Positions 1 to 22,726 of a stretch of 64,000 bases of DNA are shown piece by piece. A program made the translations under genes and the position numbers. The stretch's first letter is position 1. Each line of letters starts with the position of its first letter. The notes under the pieces are model-generated. The model worked only from the letters and a program-made list of their open reading frames with translations. It was not told the origin of the DNA and searched no databases. Source of the DNA: Streptomyces sp. NRRL WC-3742 (lineage in GTDB: Bacteria; Actinomycetota; Actinomycetes; Streptomycetales; Streptomycetaceae); contig NZ_JOCF01000061.1 in the NCBI RefSeq assembly GCF_000720635.1, positions 44,031 to 108,030 on the forward strand, in the 5' to 3' direction.

Positions 1-3276
<3,276 letters not shown>

Positions 3277-3277
3277 T

Positions 3278-3556
3278 ATCCCGCTGGTCAGCACCCTCGA
3301 CGGCACCCGCATGACCACCGACCTCGCCCCCGGCGAGGGCATGCGCAACCCCGCCTACTGGGCCAGCCAGGCCCGCCAGGCCGTCCGCTTCCTCGACGCG
3401 GTGCGGGAGTTGAGGTCCTCCGGCATCCACCGCTTCCTGGAGTGCGGCCCCTCCGGCGTCCTCTCCGCCATGGGCGCCGCCTGCCTGGACGACGCGGTCT
3501 TCGCCGCCTCCCTGCGCGCCACCGAGGACGAGCCGACCGCCCTGCTCACCGCCGCC
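3278..3556 (+). CDS. PKS gene A, middle piece: C-terminal end of second AT
   Basis: In the second forward frame this stretch encodes the end of the malonyl-type AT: a PLVSTLDG strand, the YWASQARQAVRF segment, the [14 protein letters not shown] motif and the DEPTALLTA tail. It cannot stand alone and is the direct continuation of the piece ending at 3276. About 45 residues expected between them, including the HAFH-type specificity motif, are missing. At about 3556 the homology jumps again to the third frame, skipping roughly 25 residues of the post-AT linker. Both breaks are most simply read as lost sequence in a repeated region. Confidence 0.75.
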
Positions 3557-3557
3557 C

Positions 3558-11036
<7,479 letters not shown>

Positions 11037-11084
11037 CCCCGCACCACTTCCCACTCTCCCGCTCACCCCCGGAAAGGACGTCCG

Positions 11085-14000
11085 ATGACGACCTCAGCCC
11101 AGGACCGCATGGAACAGGCGCTGCCCGCCATCCGGGCCCTGCAGAAGCGCGCGGCCGAGCTGGAGGCCCAGCGCTCCGAGCCGATCGCCGTGGTCTCGAT
11201 GGCCTGCCGCCTGCCCGGCGGGATCGACACCCCGGAGGGTTTCTGGGAGCTGCTGGCCTCGGGCGGCGATGCGATCGGCGGCTTCCCGGAGCGCTGGCAG
11301 GGCCTGGACCTGTTCGACCCGGACCCGGAGGCCGTCGGCAAGAGCTACGCCCGGGAGGGTGGGTTCCTCGACGGTGTCGAGCGCTTCGACGCCGCGTTCT
11401 TCGGCATCAGCCCGCGCGAGGCGCTGTCGATGGACCCGCAGCAGCGGCTCGTCCTGGAGACGGCCTGGGAGGCCCTGGAGCGTGCGGGCGTTCGCCCGGA
11501 GGCGCTGGAGGGCAGCCGGACGGGCGTCTACCTCGGCACCATGAGCACCGACTACGGCAGCCTCGGCCAGGACCTCGACGCGCTCGACGGGTACGTGAGC
11601 ACCGGCAAGGCGAGCAGCGTGGTTTCGGGTCGCGTCTCGTACGCGCTGGGGCTGCAGGGCCCGGCCGTGACGGTCGACACCGCGTGCTCGTCCTCGCTGG
11701 TCGCGACGCACCTCGCGGTGTCGGCGCTGCGGCAGGGCGAGTGCGAGATGGCGCTCGTGGGCGGTGTGACGGTGATGAGCAACCCGTCGCTGTTCGTCGA
11801 GTTCAGCCGGCTGCGGGGGATGGCGGCGGACGGGCGCTGCAAGAGCTTCTCGGCGGATGCGGACGGCGCCGGGTGGGCGGAGGGTTGCGGCGTTCTTGTC
11901 CTGAAGCGGCTGTCCGCCGCTGAGCGGGACGGGGACCGCGTCCTCGCCGTCATTCGTGGCAGTGCCATCAACCAGGACGGCCGCAGCCAGGGGCTGACCG
12001 CGCCGAACGGGCCGTCGCAGCAGCGCGTCATCCAGGACGCCCTGGCCGCTGCCCGGCTGGCCCCGGCGGACATCGACGCGATCGAGGCGCACGGGACGGG
12101 GACGTCGCTGGGCGACCCGATCGAGGCGGGCGCGCTGGCCGAGGTCTTCGGGCCGGACCGCCCCACCGATCGCCCGCTCCTGCTGGGCTCGTCGAAGTCG
12201 AACATCGGGCACGCCCAGGCCGCCGCCGGTGTCATCGGCGTGATCAAGATGGTGCTGGCGCTGGAGCACGGGATGCTGCCGCGCACCCTGCACGCGGAGG
12301 CGCCCAGCCCGCACGTCGAGTGGGACGGCAGCGGGCTCGCGCTGGTGCAGGACGCCACGCCGTGGGAGCGGGGCGAGCGTGCCCGGCGGGCGGGTGTGTC
12401 CTCGTTCGGGCTGAGCGGGACGAACGCGCACGTGATCGTCGAGGAGGCCCCGGCGGTTGCCGCCTCCCCGCAGGGGGCGCGGCCGGTGGCCGTTCCGGTG
12501 GCCGTTCCGGTGGTCGTGTCGGGGCGGGACGAGGCGTCGGTGCGGGAGCAGGCCGGACGGTGGGCCGAGTGGCTGGACGGTCACGGGGCTGCTGTTCCGC
12601 TGGCGGACGTCGCGGTGACCGTTGCCCGGTACCGGACGCAGTTCGAGCACCGGGCCGTTGTGGTGGCGGGCTCGGTGGCGGAGGCGGCTGAGCGGCTGCG
12701 TGCCGTCGCTGCGGGTGACTCGGTGGGCGACTCGGTGGGTGTCGCCGGGGCTCCTGGTGAGGTCGTGTTCGTGTACCCGGGGCAGGGGAGTCAGTGGCTC
12801 GGTATGGGGGCTGCTCTGCTGGAGCAGTCGCCGGTGTTCCGGGATGCGGTGGTGGCCTGTGATGAGGTGCTGCGGCCGTTGACGGGCTGGTCCGTGCGGG
12901 AGGTTCTGGCCGGTGGCGGTGGGGACCACCCCCCGGTGGACCGGGTGGATGTCGTGCAGCCGGCGCTGTTCGCGATGGGTGTCGCGCTCTCGGCGCTGTG
13001 GCGTTCGTGGGGCATCGAGCCCACGGCGGTGGTCGGCCACAGTCAGGGCGAGGTCGTTGCGGCTGTTGTCTCGGGCGCGCTGTCGCTGGAGCAGGGTGCC
13101 CGTGTGGTGGCTCTGCGCTCCGCCGCTGTCCGGGCTGTGACGGGTTTCGGCGGGATGGCGCTGGTCGAGCGGCCGGTGGCCGTCGTCGAGGAGCTGATCG
13201 CCGCGTACGACGGCCGACTCTCCGTCGCCGCCGTCAACACGCCCGGTTCGACCGTGGTCAGCGGTGAGAGCGAGGCCATCGACGCGCTGGTGGCCGAGCT
13301 TCAGCAGCAGGACGTGTTCTGCCGCCGGGTGAACGTGGACTACGCCTCGCACAGTGCGCAGATGGACTCGCTGCTGCCGGGTCTGGCCGAGGCGTTCGCT
13401 GACTTGATGCCTTCGAAGGCCGTCGTCCCGTTCTACTCGACGGTCCTCGGGCGTGTCCTGGACGGTCCGGAGCTGGACGGTGCGTACTGGTGCCGCAACC
13501 TGCGCGAGCCCGTTCGCTTCGACCGGGCGCTTGAGCAGCTTCTCGGTGACGGCCGGAACGTGTTCGTCGAGGTCAGCGCCCACCCGGTGCTCTCCATGCC
13601 GCTCACCGACGGCAGCGCCGAGCACAACGGCGTGGTCGTCGGTTCCCTCGCCCGAGGCGAGGGCGGCACCGCCCAACTCCTGCGCTCCCTCGGGCAGTTG
13701 CACGTCCAGGGCGTTCCCGTGGACTGGTCGAAGCTCCTCGACGGCGAGTTCGTTGCCGACCTGCCGACCTACGCGTTCCAGCGCGAGTACTTCTGGACGG
13801 AGGTCGGTTCGGGCTCGGCGGATGCGGGTTCGATGGGCCTGGAGGCGTCCGCCCATCCGTGGCTGGGTGCCGGAACGGCTCTCGCGGACGGCGAAGGGCA
13901 CCTGTTCACCGGCCGTCTGGCCCCCAACTCCCAGCCGTGGCTGCGCGACCACGCCGCCTTTGGCACGGTCCTCGTCCCCGGGACGGGCGTCCTTGACCTG

Positions 14001-17000
14001 GTTCTGGCGGCCGGTCGTGAGGTCGGTGCGGGCCGGGTCGAGGAACTCGCCCTGGTCGAGCCGCTGGTCCTCGAAGGCCCGGTCCGTCTCCAGGTCGTCG
14101 TCGGTGGTTCGGAGAACGGTCGCCGTCAGGTGTCCCTCTACAGCCGTCCCGAGGATGCCGAGGACTCCTGGACCCTGAACGCCAGCGGCGAACTCGCCGA
14201 AGAGACCGGCGAGTCCGACGGCTTCGACGCTCTCCGCAACTGGCCGGTGGCGACCGCCGGGCCCGTCGACCTGGAGGGCTTCTACGACCGCTTCGCCGCC
14301 CGTGGCCTCGACTACGGTCCGGCCTTCCAGGGCCTGACCGAACTGTGGCGCGACGGCAGCACCGCCTACGGCACCGTCCGCCTGCCCGAGGGTGTGAAGG
14401 CCGATGAGTTCGGCATCCACCCGGCCCTGCTGGACGCCGCCCTGCACACCCTGGTCGCCGCTCAGCCGCAGGCCGGGGACGCCGAGCGGGTCCTCCTGCC
14501 GTTCGAGTGGACGGGCGTCGAGCTGTTCGCCGCCGGTAACACCGAGCTGCGCGTCCGCGTCGAACTGAGCGACGACCAGCTCGCCCTCTGGGTGGCCGAC
14601 GCCTCCGGCCGGCCGGTCCTGCAAGCCCAGGGACTCCAGCTGCGCGAGGCTTCGGCGGAGCAGGTCCGCGCGGGTGCGACGGTGGACCACCTCTACCGCG
14701 TGGAGTTCTCGGAGCTGCGCCGCCTCGAGGAGCGGGCTCCCGTGCGCTCGCTCGTGCTCGGCGCCGCCGGTGGCCTCGCGGGCCTGGCCGACATCGAGAG
14801 CGTGTCGCTGGACCAGCTGGAAACCGGAGCTGCCGAGGTTCCGCAGCTGCTTGCCGTGGATCTGACCGAGGTCGCAGGACCGGTGCAGGAGGCGCTGGCC
14901 GAGACCCTGCCGGTGGCGCAGCGACTGCTGGCCGAACCCTCGCTCGATCCGGTCGAGTTGGTGTTCGTGACGCGCGGCGCGATGAGCGCTGATCCGGTGC
15001 AGGCCGCCCTGTGGGGCCTGGTGCGGACGGTTCGAGCGGAGTACGCCGACCGGCCCGTGCGCCTGCTCGACCTTGACGACAGCGCATCCGTCGACACGAT
15101 CGCCCAGGCCCTGTTCAGCACGGGCGAGCCGGAGTTGGCGATCGCCGACGGCCGTATCCGCGCCCCGCGCCTGGTGCGCGTCACCGCCGCCGACACCACC
15201 GTGACCACCGCCCTCAACCCGGAGCAGGTACTCCAGGACGCGGGCGCTGAGAGCGTCCGTATCGCCGCCTGCGACGCCGCCGACCGCGAGCAGCTCGCCG
15301 CCGTCGTCAACGACCTTGGCAGCAGCCTCGGTTCGGTCTTCCACCTCGCCGCCGTCCTCGATGACGGCCTCCTGACCGGCCAGACCCCGGAACGCTTCGC
15401 CCACGTCCTCGCCCCCAAGGTGAACGGCGCCCTGCACCTGGACGAGCTGACGCGCGAACTGAACCTCGACGCCTTCGTCCTCTTCTCCTCGGCGGCAGGT
15501 GTCCTCGGCAGCGCAGGCCAGAGCGGCTACGCGGCGGCGAACGCTTTCGTTGACGCTCTGGCCGCTCAGCGCCGCGCCGCCGACCTCCCTGCCCTCAGCC
15601 TCGCCTGGGGCCTGTGGCAGCAGGCCGGCACCGGCCTCACCGCAGGGCTCGGCCAGGCGGAGATCACGCGGCTGCGCCGCCAGGGGGTGGGCGCGCTCAC
15701 GGCTGCCCAGGGCCTGCGCGCCCTTGATGCGGCGCTGGCCTCGAACTTCGCTCACGTCGTCCCTGTCCGCCTCGAACTCGGCTCGGTCCGACGCGAGTTG
15801 GAGCGCGGCGGCGAGGTCCCGTCCCTGCTCCGCGCCCTGGTGCGCGCCCGCCTGCGCCGCGCCGGCTCGACGGCAGCGGCGCCTTCCGCCCTGCACGAGC
15901 GCCTCGCCGCCCTCTCCGCCACCGAGCGTCAGTCCGTTCTCCTCGACCTGGTCCGCCGCGAGGCCGCCGCCGTCCTCGGCGTCGGCGGTCCCGAAGGCGT
16001 CGGTGCGCAGCAGGTGTTCAAGGAGCTGGGCCTCGACTCGCTCATGGCCGTCGAGGTCCGCCGTCGCCTCGCCGCCGAGACGGGCCTCACGCTGCCCTCG
16101 ACCCTGGCGTTCGACTACCCGACCCCCACCGCCATCGCCGGTCTGATCCTCGATCGCCTCGACCTGGGCGCCAAGCCCGACCGGGCCCCCGTCCGCGTCA
16201 CCCCGGGTACGCAGGCCGACGACCCCATCGCCGTCGTCTCCATGGCCTGCCGCCTGCCCGGTGGGATCGACACCCCGGAGGGTTTCTGGGAGCTGCTGGC
16301 CTCGGGCGGCGACGCCGTCGGCGGCTTCCCGAAGCGTTGGCAGGGCCTGGACCTGTTCGACCCGGACCCGGAGGCCACGGGCAAGAGCTACGCCCGAGAA
16401 GGCGGCTTCCTCGAGGACATCGACCGGTTCGACGCGGCCTTCTTCGGCATCTCGCCGCGCGAGGCGCAGTCCATGGACCCGCAGCAGCGCCTCGTCCTGG
16501 AGACGGCCTGGGAGGCCCTGGAGCGCGCGGGCGTCCGCCCGGGCAGCCTCGAAGGCACCCGTACCGGCGTCTACCTGGGCACGATGACCTCCGACTACGG
16601 GCACCAGGGCCGCGACCTCGGCGCGCTCGACGGCTACACCAGCACGGGCTACGCGAGCAGTGTGGTTTCGGGCCGCGTGTCGTACGCGCTGGGGCTTCAG
16701 GGCCCGGCGGTGTCGGTCGACACCGCGTGCTCGTCCTCGCTGGTCGCGACCCACCTCGCCGTGTCCGCGCTGCGGCAGGGCGAGTGCGAGATGGCACTCG
16801 TCGGTGGCGTCACCGTGATGAACACCCCGGCGCTGTTCGTCGAGTTCAGCCGCCTGCGGGGGATGGCGGCCGATGGTCGCTGCAAGAGCTTCGGCGCCGA
16901 CGCGGACGGCGCTGGGTGGGCCGAGGGCTGTGGCGTGCTCGTCCTGAAGCGGCTGTCCGCCGCTGAGCGGGACGGGGACCGCGTCCTCGCCGTCATCCGG

Positions 17001-20000
17001 GGGACCGCCATCAACCAGGACGGCCGCAGCCAGGGGCTGACCGCGCCGAACGGGCCGTCGCAGCAGCGTGTGATCCAGGACGCGCTGGCGGCATCTCGCC
17101 TGGCCCCGGCGGACATCGACGCGATCGAGGCCCACGGCACCGGCACCTCCCTCGGTGACCCGATCGAGGCGGGCGCGCTGGCCGAGGTCTTCGGCCCGAA
17201 CCGGCCCACCGACCGGCCCCTCCTCCTCGGCTCCTCCAAGTCGAACATCGGGCACGCCCAGGCCGCCGCCGGTGTCATCGGCGTGATCAAGATGGTGCTG
17301 GCACTGCAGAACGGGGTTCTGCCCCGCACCCTCCACGCCGACGAGCCGAGCCCCCACATCGAGTGGGACGGCAGCGGGCTGTCCCTGCTCCAGGAGTCCA
17401 CGCCGTGGGGGCGGGGCGAGCGCGCCCGCCGCGCGGGCGTTTCCTCCTTCGGGCTGAGCGGCACCAACGCGCACCTGATCCTCGAAGAGGCCCCGACCGT
17501 CGCCCCCGCCCCGCCGCAGCCGCAGCCGCAGCCGAGTGCTGTGCCGCTGCTGGTCTCCGGCCGCGACGAGGCCGCCGTCCGTGAGCAGGCTGCCCGCTGG
17601 GCCGACTGGCTCGACGCGAACCCGGCCGCCCCGCTCGCCGGTGTGGCCGCCACCGCCGCCCACCACCGCACCCACTTCGACCACCGCGCCGCCGTGATCG
17701 CCACCTCGGTCGTCGAGGCCGTCGCGGGGCTGCGTGGGGTGGCCGCAGGAGGGTCGGCGGGTGTCGGAATGGCCGGCGACCCGGGTGGCGTGGTGTTCGT
17801 GTACCCGGGGCAGGGGAGTCAGTGGCTCGGTATGGGCGCGGCTCTGCTGGAGCAGTCGCCCGTCTTCCGTGAGGCCGTCGTCGCCTGTGACGAGGCGCTG
17901 CGCCCGCTGACCGGCTGGTCCGTCCTCGAGGTCCTCGACGGCGGCGGCGGGGATCACCCGCCGGTGGACCGGGTGGATGTCGTGCAGCCGGCGCTGTTCG
18001 CGATGGGTGTCGCGCTCTCGGCGCTGTGGCGTTCGTGGGGTGTGGAGCCCAGCGCGGTCGTGGGGCACAGTCAGGGCGAGGTGGTCGCGGCCGTCGTCTC
18101 GGGCGCGCTGTCGCTGGAGCAGGGGGCGAAGGTCGTCGCGGTGCGGTCGGCTGCCGTCCGGGCGATGACGGGCTTCGGCGGCATGGCGCTGGTCGAACGC
18201 CCGGTGGCCGCCGTCGAGGAGCTGATTGCCGCGTACGACGGCAGGCTCTCCGTCGCCGCCGTCAACACGTCCGGTTCCACGGTCGTGTCGGGCGAGGTGG
18301 AGGCGCTGGACCGCCTGGTCGCGGACCTCCAGCAGCAGAACGTCTTCTCCCGCCGGGTGAACGTCGACTACGCCTCCCACAGTGCGCAGATGGACTCGCT
18401 GCTGCCGGGTCTGGCCGAGGCGTTCGCTGACTTGAAGCCTTCGAAGGCCGTCGTCCCGTTCTACTCGACGGTCCTCGGCCGTGTCCTGGACGGTCCGGAG
18501 CTGGACGGCGCGTACTGGTGCCGCAACCTGCGCGAGCCCGTCCGCTTCGACCAGGCGCTTGAGCAGCTCCTCTCCGACGGCCGGAACGTGTTCGTCGAGG
18601 TCAGCGCCCACCCGGTTCTTTCCATGCCGCTCACCGACGGCAGTGCCGAGCACAACGGCGTGGTCGTCGGCTCCCTCGCCCGAGGCGAGGGCGGCGTCGA
18701 CCAACTCCTCCGCTCCCTCGGTCAGTTGCACGTTCAGGGCGTCGAGATCGACTGGCAGAAGGTTCTGGAAGGTGGCGAGTTCGTCGCCGACCTGCCCACC
18801 TACGCCTTCCAGCGCGAGCACTACTGGGCCGAGACCACCGCCACCAGCATCGACGCGGGCTCGATGGGCCTGGAGACGTTCACCCACCCCTGGCTCGGCG
18901 CCGCCACCGCCCTCGCCGAGGGCGAAGGCCACCTGTTCACCGGCCGTCTGGCCCCCAACGCCCAGCCGTGGCTGCGTGATCACGCCGCCTTCGGCACGGT
19001 CCTCGTCCCCGGCGCGGGCATCCTCGACCTGGTTCTGGCGGCCGGTCGTGAGGTCGGTGCAGGCCGGGTCGAGGAACTCGCCCTGGTCGAGCCGCTGGTC
19101 CTCGAATCCCCGATCCGGCTGCAGATCACGGTCAGTGCCCCGGACGCCAACGGCCACCGTCAGGTCGCTCTCCACGGTCGTCCGGAGGAGGCCGAGGACG
19201 GCTGGACTCTGCACGCCAGTGGCGAACTCGCGGAGGAGCAGGGCGCACAGGACGGCTTCGAGACGCTGCGCCACTGGCCGGTGGCGAACGCCGAGTCCGT
19301 CGACCTGGAGGGCTTCTACGACCGCTTCGCGGCCCGTGGCCTGGCGTACGGCCCGGCCTTCCAGGGCCTGACCGAGCTGTGGCGCGACGGCAGCACCGCG
19401 TACGGGCTGGTCCGCCTGCCCGAGGGCGTGAAGGCCGACGAGTTCGGCATCCACCCGGCCCTTCTGGACGCCGCCCTGCACACCCTCGTGGCCGTGCGTG
19501 ACGGCGGTGACCAGCGGGTGTTCCTGCCGTTCGAGTGGACGGGCGTCGAGCTGTTCGCCGCCGGGAGCACCGAGCTGCGCGTCCGCGTGGACCTCGACGA
19601 GAGTGGTACCAGTGCCCGTATCTGGGTGTCGGACCCGGCGGGTGGCCCGGTGGCGTTCGTCGACGGTCTGCAGATCCGCGAGGCGTCGTCCGAGCAGGTC
19701 CGGGCCGGTGCGTCCGTCGACCACCTCTACCGCCTGGACCACCAGGAGCCGCGCACCCTGGAGGAGCGTTCACTCGCCGACCTCTGGGTGATCGGCACCG
19801 GGCACGTCTCCGAACTCCCCATCGCCAGCCAGGTGGAGGGACCGGAGGGGCTCATCGAGCGCCTTGCTTCGGAGTCCCACCCTCAGGCCGTCGTCGCGGA
19901 CCTGTCCGGGGCCGTCGGCTCGGTGCAGGAGGTTCTGGCGGACGCGCTCACGCTGATCCAGCGACTCACCGCCGAACCCTCCCTCGAGCCGGTCGAGTTG

Positions 20001-21464
20001 GTGTTCGTGACGCGCGGCGCAACCGGCACCGATCCGGTGCAGGCCGCGCTGCTGGGCCTGTTGCGGACGGTCCGCGCGGAGTACGCCGACCGGCCGATCC
20101 GCCTGCTCGACCTCGATGGCAGCGCTTCTGTCGACGTGATCGAGCGCGCCCTTTCGACTGTCGGTGAGCCGGAGTTGGCGATCGCCGACGGCCGTATCCG
20201 CGCCCCGCGCCTGGTGCGCGTCACCGCCGCCGACACCACCGTGACCACCGCCCTCAACCCGGAGCAGGTACTCCAGGACGCGGGTGCCGAAACCGTCCGT
20301 ATCGCCGCCTGCGACGCCGCCGACCGCGAGCAGCTCACCGCCATCGTCAACGACCTAGGCAGCAGCCTCGGTTCGGTCTTCCACCTCGCTGCCGTCCTCG
20401 ACGACGGCCTCCTGACCGGCCAGACCCCGGAACGCTTCGCCCGCGTCCTCGCGCCCAAGGTGAACGGCGCCCTGTACCTGGACGAGCTGACGCGCGAGTC
20501 GAACCTCGACGCCTTCGTCCTCTTCTCCTCGGCGGCAGGTGTCCTCGGCAGCGCAGGCCAGGGCGCCTACGCGGCGGCGAACGCTTTCGTTGACGCTCTG
20601 GCCGCTCAGCGCCGCTCCGCCGACCTCCCCGCCCTCAGCCTCTCCTGGGGCCTGTGGCAGCAGGCCGGTACCGGCCTGACCGCTCACCTCGGCGACGCCG
20701 AGCTGAGCCGCATGCGCCGCCAGGGCGTCGCCGCCCTCACCCCCGCCCAGGGCCTGCGCGCCCTCGACGCCGCACTCACCACCGACCTCGCCCACGTCGT
20801 CCCCGTCCGCCTCGAACTGTCAGCCATACGCCGCGAGTTGGAAAGGAGTGGCGACGTGCCACCGCTGTTGCGATCCCTCGTCCGGGCCCGCCTGCGCCGC
20901 GCCGGTGCGACGGCGGCCGCGCCCTCCGCCCTGCGCGAGCGCCTCGCCGCGCTCGCGCCGACCGAGCGGCAGCCCGCCGTCCTCGATCTGGTCCGCCGCG
21001 AGGCCGCCGCCGTCCTCGGCGTCGGCGGAGGGCCCGAAGCCCTCGGCGCCCACCAGGTCTTCAAGGAACTCGGCCTCGACTCCCTCATGGCCGTCGAACT
21101 GCGCCGCCGCCTCGCCGCCGAGACCGGACTGACCCTCCCCTCCACCCTCGCCTTCGACTACCCCACCCCCACCGCCATCACCGAACTCGTCCTGAACCGC
21201 CTGGACGTGGCCGGCAACGGCGCGGCGCCGACCTCGTCGGGCGTCCGGCTGACCAGGGAGCTGATGGACAACCTCGTGGAGCTGCTGCGCTCCGCGACCC
21301 CCCTGCAACTCGAATCGGAGGGACTGGCGGGCCAGTTCCTCACCCTCAAGAACGGCCTCGCGAAGGCCGTCGTCCCGGAAGCGCCAGCGGTCGAGCTGGA
21401 GACCGGAAGCAGCACCGAAGACCTTCTGCAGTTCTTGGACCGCAAGCTGGGAGTCACGGCATGA
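11085..21464 (+). CDS. Type I PKS gene B: two KS-AT-DH-KR-ACP modules
   Basis: 3459 residues, ATG 11085 with GGAAAGGA just upstream. Residues 1-30 form a short docking helix. Module 1: KS (from 31, Cys201), AT (GHSQG Ser653, YASH 753-756: methylmalonyl type), DH (HxxxGxxxxP His956, Asp1117), KR, ACP (Ser1652). Module 2: KS (Cys1882), AT (Ser2329, YASH from 2429: methylmalonyl type), DH (His2633), KR, ACP (Ser3333). The C-terminal docking segment carries [14 protein letters not shown], typical of class 1a PKS docking. Both KRs keep the LDD and YAAAN motifs, but both lack about 46 residues containing the TGGTGxLG cofactor motif. The two modules repeat with a period of about 5.04 kb and are near-identical over long stretches. 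The stop overlaps the start of gene C as ATGA. Confidence 0.93.
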   Translation: MTTSAQDRMEQALPAIRALQKRAAELEAQRSEPIAVVSMACRLPGGIDTPEGFWELLASGGDAIGGFPERWQGLDLFDPDPEAVGKSYAREGGFLDGVERFDAAFFGISPREALSMDPQQRLVLETAWEALERAGVRPEALEGSRTGVYLGTMSTDYGSLGQDLDALDGYVSTGKASSVVSGRVSYALGLQGPAVTVDTACSSSLVATHLAVSALRQGECEMALVGGVTVMSNPSLFVEFSRLRGMAADGRCKSFSADADGAGWAEGCGVLVLKRLSAAERDGDRVLAVIRGSAINQDGRSQGLTAPNGPSQQRVIQDALAAARLAPADIDAIEAHGTGTSLGDPIEAGALAEVFGPDRPTDRPLLLGSSKSNIGHAQAAAGVIGVIKMVLALEHGMLPRTLHAEAPSPHVEWDGSGLALVQDATPWERGERARRAGVSSFGLSGTNAHVIVEEAPAVAASPQGARPVAVPVAVPVVVSGRDEASVREQAGRWAEWLDGHGAAVPLADVAVTVARYRTQFEHRAVVVAGSVAEAAERLRAVAAGDSVGDSVGVAGAPGEVVFVYPGQGSQWLGMGAALLEQSPVFRDAVVACDEVLRPLTGWSVREVLAGGGGDHPPVDRVDVVQPALFAMGVALSALWRSWGIEPTAVVGHSQGEVVAAVVSGALSLEQGARVVALRSAAVRAVTGFGGMALVERPVAVVEELIAAYDGRLSVAAVNTPGSTVVSGESEAIDALVAELQQQDVFCRRVNVDYASHSAQMDSLLPGLAEAFADLMPSKAVVPFYSTVLGRVLDGPELDGAYWCRNLREPVRFDRALEQLLGDGRNVFVEVSAHPVLSMPLTDGSAEHNGVVVGSLARGEGGTAQLLRSLGQLHVQGVPVDWSKLLDGEFVADLPTYAFQREYFWTEVGSGSADAGSMGLEASAHPWLGAGTALADGEGHLFTGRLAPNSQPWLRDHAAFGTVLVPGTGVLDLVLAAGREVGAGRVEELALVEPLVLEGPVRLQVVVGGSENGRRQVSLYSRPEDAEDSWTLNASGELAEETGESDGFDALRNWPVATAGPVDLEGFYDRFAARGLDYGPAFQGLTELWRDGSTAYGTVRLPEGVKADEFGIHPALLDAALHTLVAAQPQAGDAERVLLPFEWTGVELFAAGNTELRVRVELSDDQLALWVADASGRPVLQAQGLQLREASAEQVRAGATVDHLYRVEFSELRRLEERAPVRSLVLGAAGGLAGLADIESVSLDQLETGAAEVPQLLAVDLTEVAGPVQEALAETLPVAQRLLAEPSLDPVELVFVTRGAMSADPVQAALWGLVRTVRAEYADRPVRLLDLDDSASVDTIAQALFSTGEPELAIADGRIRAPRLVRVTAADTTVTTALNPEQVLQDAGAESVRIAACDAADREQLAAVVNDLGSSLGSVFHLAAVLDDGLLTGQTPERFAHVLAPKVNGALHLDELTRELNLDAFVLFSSAAGVLGSAGQSGYAAANAFVDALAAQRRAADLPALSLAWGLWQQAGTGLTAGLGQAEITRLRRQGVGALTAAQGLRALDAALASNFAHVVPVRLELGSVRRELERGGEVPSLLRALVRARLRRAGSTAAAPSALHERLAALSATERQSVLLDLVRREAAAVLGVGGPEGVGAQQVFKELGLDSLMAVEVRRRLAAETGLTLPSTLAFDYPTPTAIAGLILDRLDLGAKPDRAPVRVTPGTQADDPIAVVSMACRLPGGIDTPEGFWELLASGGDAVGGFPKRWQGLDLFDPDPEATGKSYAREGGFLEDIDRFDAAFFGISPREAQSMDPQQRLVLETAWEALERAGVRPGSLEGTRTGVYLGTMTSDYGHQGRDLGALDGYTSTGYASSVVSGRVSYALGLQGPAVSVDTACSSSLVATHLAVSALRQGECEMALVGGVTVMNTPALFVEFSRLRGMAADGRCKSFGADADGAGWAEGCGVLVLKRLSAAERDGDRVLAVIRGTAINQDGRSQGLTAPNGPSQQRVIQDALAASRLAPADIDAIEAHGTGTSLGDPIEAGALAEVFGPNRPTDRPLLLGSSKSNIGHAQAAAGVIGVIKMVLALQNGVLPRTLHADEPSPHIEWDGSGLSLLQESTPWGRGERARRAGVSSFGLSGTNAHLILEEAPTVAPAPPQPQPQPSAVPLLVSGRDEAAVREQAARWADWLDANPAAPLAGVAATAAHHRTHFDHRAAVIATSVVEAVAGLRGVAAGGSAGVGMAGDPGGVVFVYPGQGSQWLGMGAALLEQSPVFREAVVACDEALRPLTGWSVLEVLDGGGGDHPPVDRVDVVQPALFAMGVALSALWRSWGVEPSAVVGHSQGEVVAAVVSGALSLEQGAKVVAVRSAAVRAMTGFGGMALVERPVAAVEELIAAYDGRLSVAAVNTSGSTVVSGEVEALDRLVADLQQQNVFSRRVNVDYASHSAQMDSLLPGLAEAFADLKPSKAVVPFYSTVLGRVLDGPELDGAYWCRNLREPVRFDQALEQLLSDGRNVFVEVSAHPVLSMPLTDGSAEHNGVVVGSLARGEGGVDQLLRSLGQLHVQGVEIDWQKVLEGGEFVADLPTYAFQREHYWAETTATSIDAGSMGLETFTHPWLGAATALAEGEGHLFTGRLAPNAQPWLRDHAAFGTVLVPGAGILDLVLAAGREVGAGRVEELALVEPLVLESPIRLQITVSAPDANGHRQVALHGRPEEAEDGWTLHASGELAEEQGAQDGFETLRHWPVANAESVDLEGFYDRFAARGLAYGPAFQGLTELWRDGSTAYGLVRLPEGVKADEFGIHPALLDAALHTLVAVRDGGDQRVFLPFEWTGVELFAAGSTELRVRVDLDESGTSARIWVSDPAGGPVAFVDGLQIREASSEQVRAGASVDHLYRLDHQEPRTLEERSLADLWVIGTGHVSELPIASQVEGPEGLIERLASESHPQAVVADLSGAVGSVQEVLADALTLIQRLTAEPSLEPVELVFVTRGATGTDPVQAALLGLLRTVRAEYADRPIRLLDLDGSASVDVIERALSTVGEPELAIADGRIRAPRLVRVTAADTTVTTALNPEQVLQDAGAETVRIAACDAADREQLTAIVNDLGSSLGSVFHLAAVLDDGLLTGQTPERFARVLAPKVNGALYLDELTRESNLDAFVLFSSAAGVLGSAGQGAYAAANAFVDALAAQRRSADLPALSLSWGLWQQAGTGLTAHLGDAELSRMRRQGVAALTPAQGLRALDAALTTDLAHVVPVRLELSAIRRELERSGDVPPLLRSLVRARLRRAGATAAAPSALRERLAALAPTERQPAVLDLVRREAAAVLGVGGGPEALGAHQVFKELGLDSLMAVELRRRLAAETGLTLPSTLAFDYPTPTAITELVLNRLDVAGNGAAPTSSGVRLTRELMDNLVELLRSATPLQLESEGLAGQFLTLKNGLAKAVVPEAPAVELETGSSTEDLLQFLDRKLGVTA

Positions 21465-22726
21465 GCAGCACATCCGAAGTCGAGAAGCTCGAGGCGTACC
21501 TGCGGCGCACCGCGACCGCGCTGGTCGAGGCGGAGAAGCAGCTCGACTCCGAGCGGGCCGCCCGTACCGAGCCGATCGCCGTCGTCTCGATGGCTTGCCG
21601 CCTGCCGGGCGGGATCGACACCCCGGAGGGTTTCTGGGAGTTGCTGGCCTCGGGCGGCGATGCGATCGGCGGTTTCCCGGAGCGTTGGCAGGGCCTGGAC
21701 CTGTTCGACCCGGACCCGGAGGCCGTCGGCAAGAGCTACGCCACCGAGGGCGGCTTCATGACGAACGTGGAGCGCTTCGACGCCGCGTTCTTCGGCATCT
21801 CGCCGCGCGAGGCGCAGTCCATGGATCCGCAGCAGCGTTTGGTCCTGGAGACGGCCTGGGAGGCGCTGGAGCGTGCGGGCGTTCGCCCGGAGGCGCTGGA
21901 GGGCAGCCGGACGGGCGTCTACCTCGGTACGATGAGCTCGGACTACGGCAACCAGCAGGGTCACGACCTGGACGCGCTCGACGGGTACGTCAGCACGGGC
22001 AATGCGAGCAGTGTGGTTTCGGGCCGCGTCTCGTACGCGCTCGGGCTCCAGGGCCCGGCGGTCACCGTGGACACGGCCTGCTCCTCCTCCCTCGTCGCGA
22101 CGCACCTGGCGGTGTCGGCGCTGCGGCAGGGCGAGTGCGAGATGGCACTCGTCGGTGGCGTCACCGTGATGAACACCCCGGCGCTGTTCGTCGAGTTCAG
22201 CCGTCTGCGGGGGATGGCCGCGGACGGCCGGTGCAAGAGCTTCGGCGCCGACGCGGACGGTGCCGGCTGGGCCGAGGGCTGTGGCGTGCTCGTCCTGAAG
22301 CGGCTGTCCGCTGCTGAGCGGGACGGGGACCGCGTTCTCGCCGTCATCCGTGGCAGTGCCATCAACCAGGACGGCCGCAGCCAGGGGCTGACCGCGCCCA
22401 ACGGGCCGTCGCAGCAGCGTGTGATCCAGGACGCGCTGGCGGCATCTCGCCTGACCCCGGCCGACATCGACGCCATCGAGGCCCACGGCACCGGCACCTC
22501 CCTCGGTGACCCGATCGAGGCGGGCGCCCTCGCCGAGGTCTTCGGCCCGGACCGCCCGATCGACCGTCCGCTCCTGCTGGGCTCGTCGAAGTCGAACATC
22601 GGGCACGCCCAGGCCGCCGCCGGCGTGATCGGCGTGATCAAGATGGTCCTCGCCCTCGAACACGGCACCCTCCCGCGCACGCTCCACGCCGACGAGCCCA
22701 GCCCGCACATCGAGTGGGACGGCAGC
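21461..22726 (+). CDS. Type I PKS gene C, 5' piece: docking and KS
   Basis: ATG 21461 overlaps the TGA of gene B, implying translational coupling. Residues 1-28 form a coiled-coil N-terminal docking domain ([18 protein letters not shown] type) that fits the C-terminal docking segment of gene B, so B probably hands its chain to C. The KS starts near 21550, with the active-site Cys codon at 22079. The frame is correct up to HIEWDGS at 22726. The expected [18 protein letters not shown] and GTNAHV segments are then missing, and the KS-AT linker resumes in another frame. The open frame itself runs on, out of register, to a stop at 22882. Confidence 0.85.

Noticed and set aside
11094..19742. A 2882-codon open frame on the minus strand opposite PKS gene B
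   Set aside because: It mirrors the modular repeats of the plus-strand PKS, has no recognisable domains and is rich in Arg/Gly/Val/His as expected of antisense readings in very GC-rich DNA.
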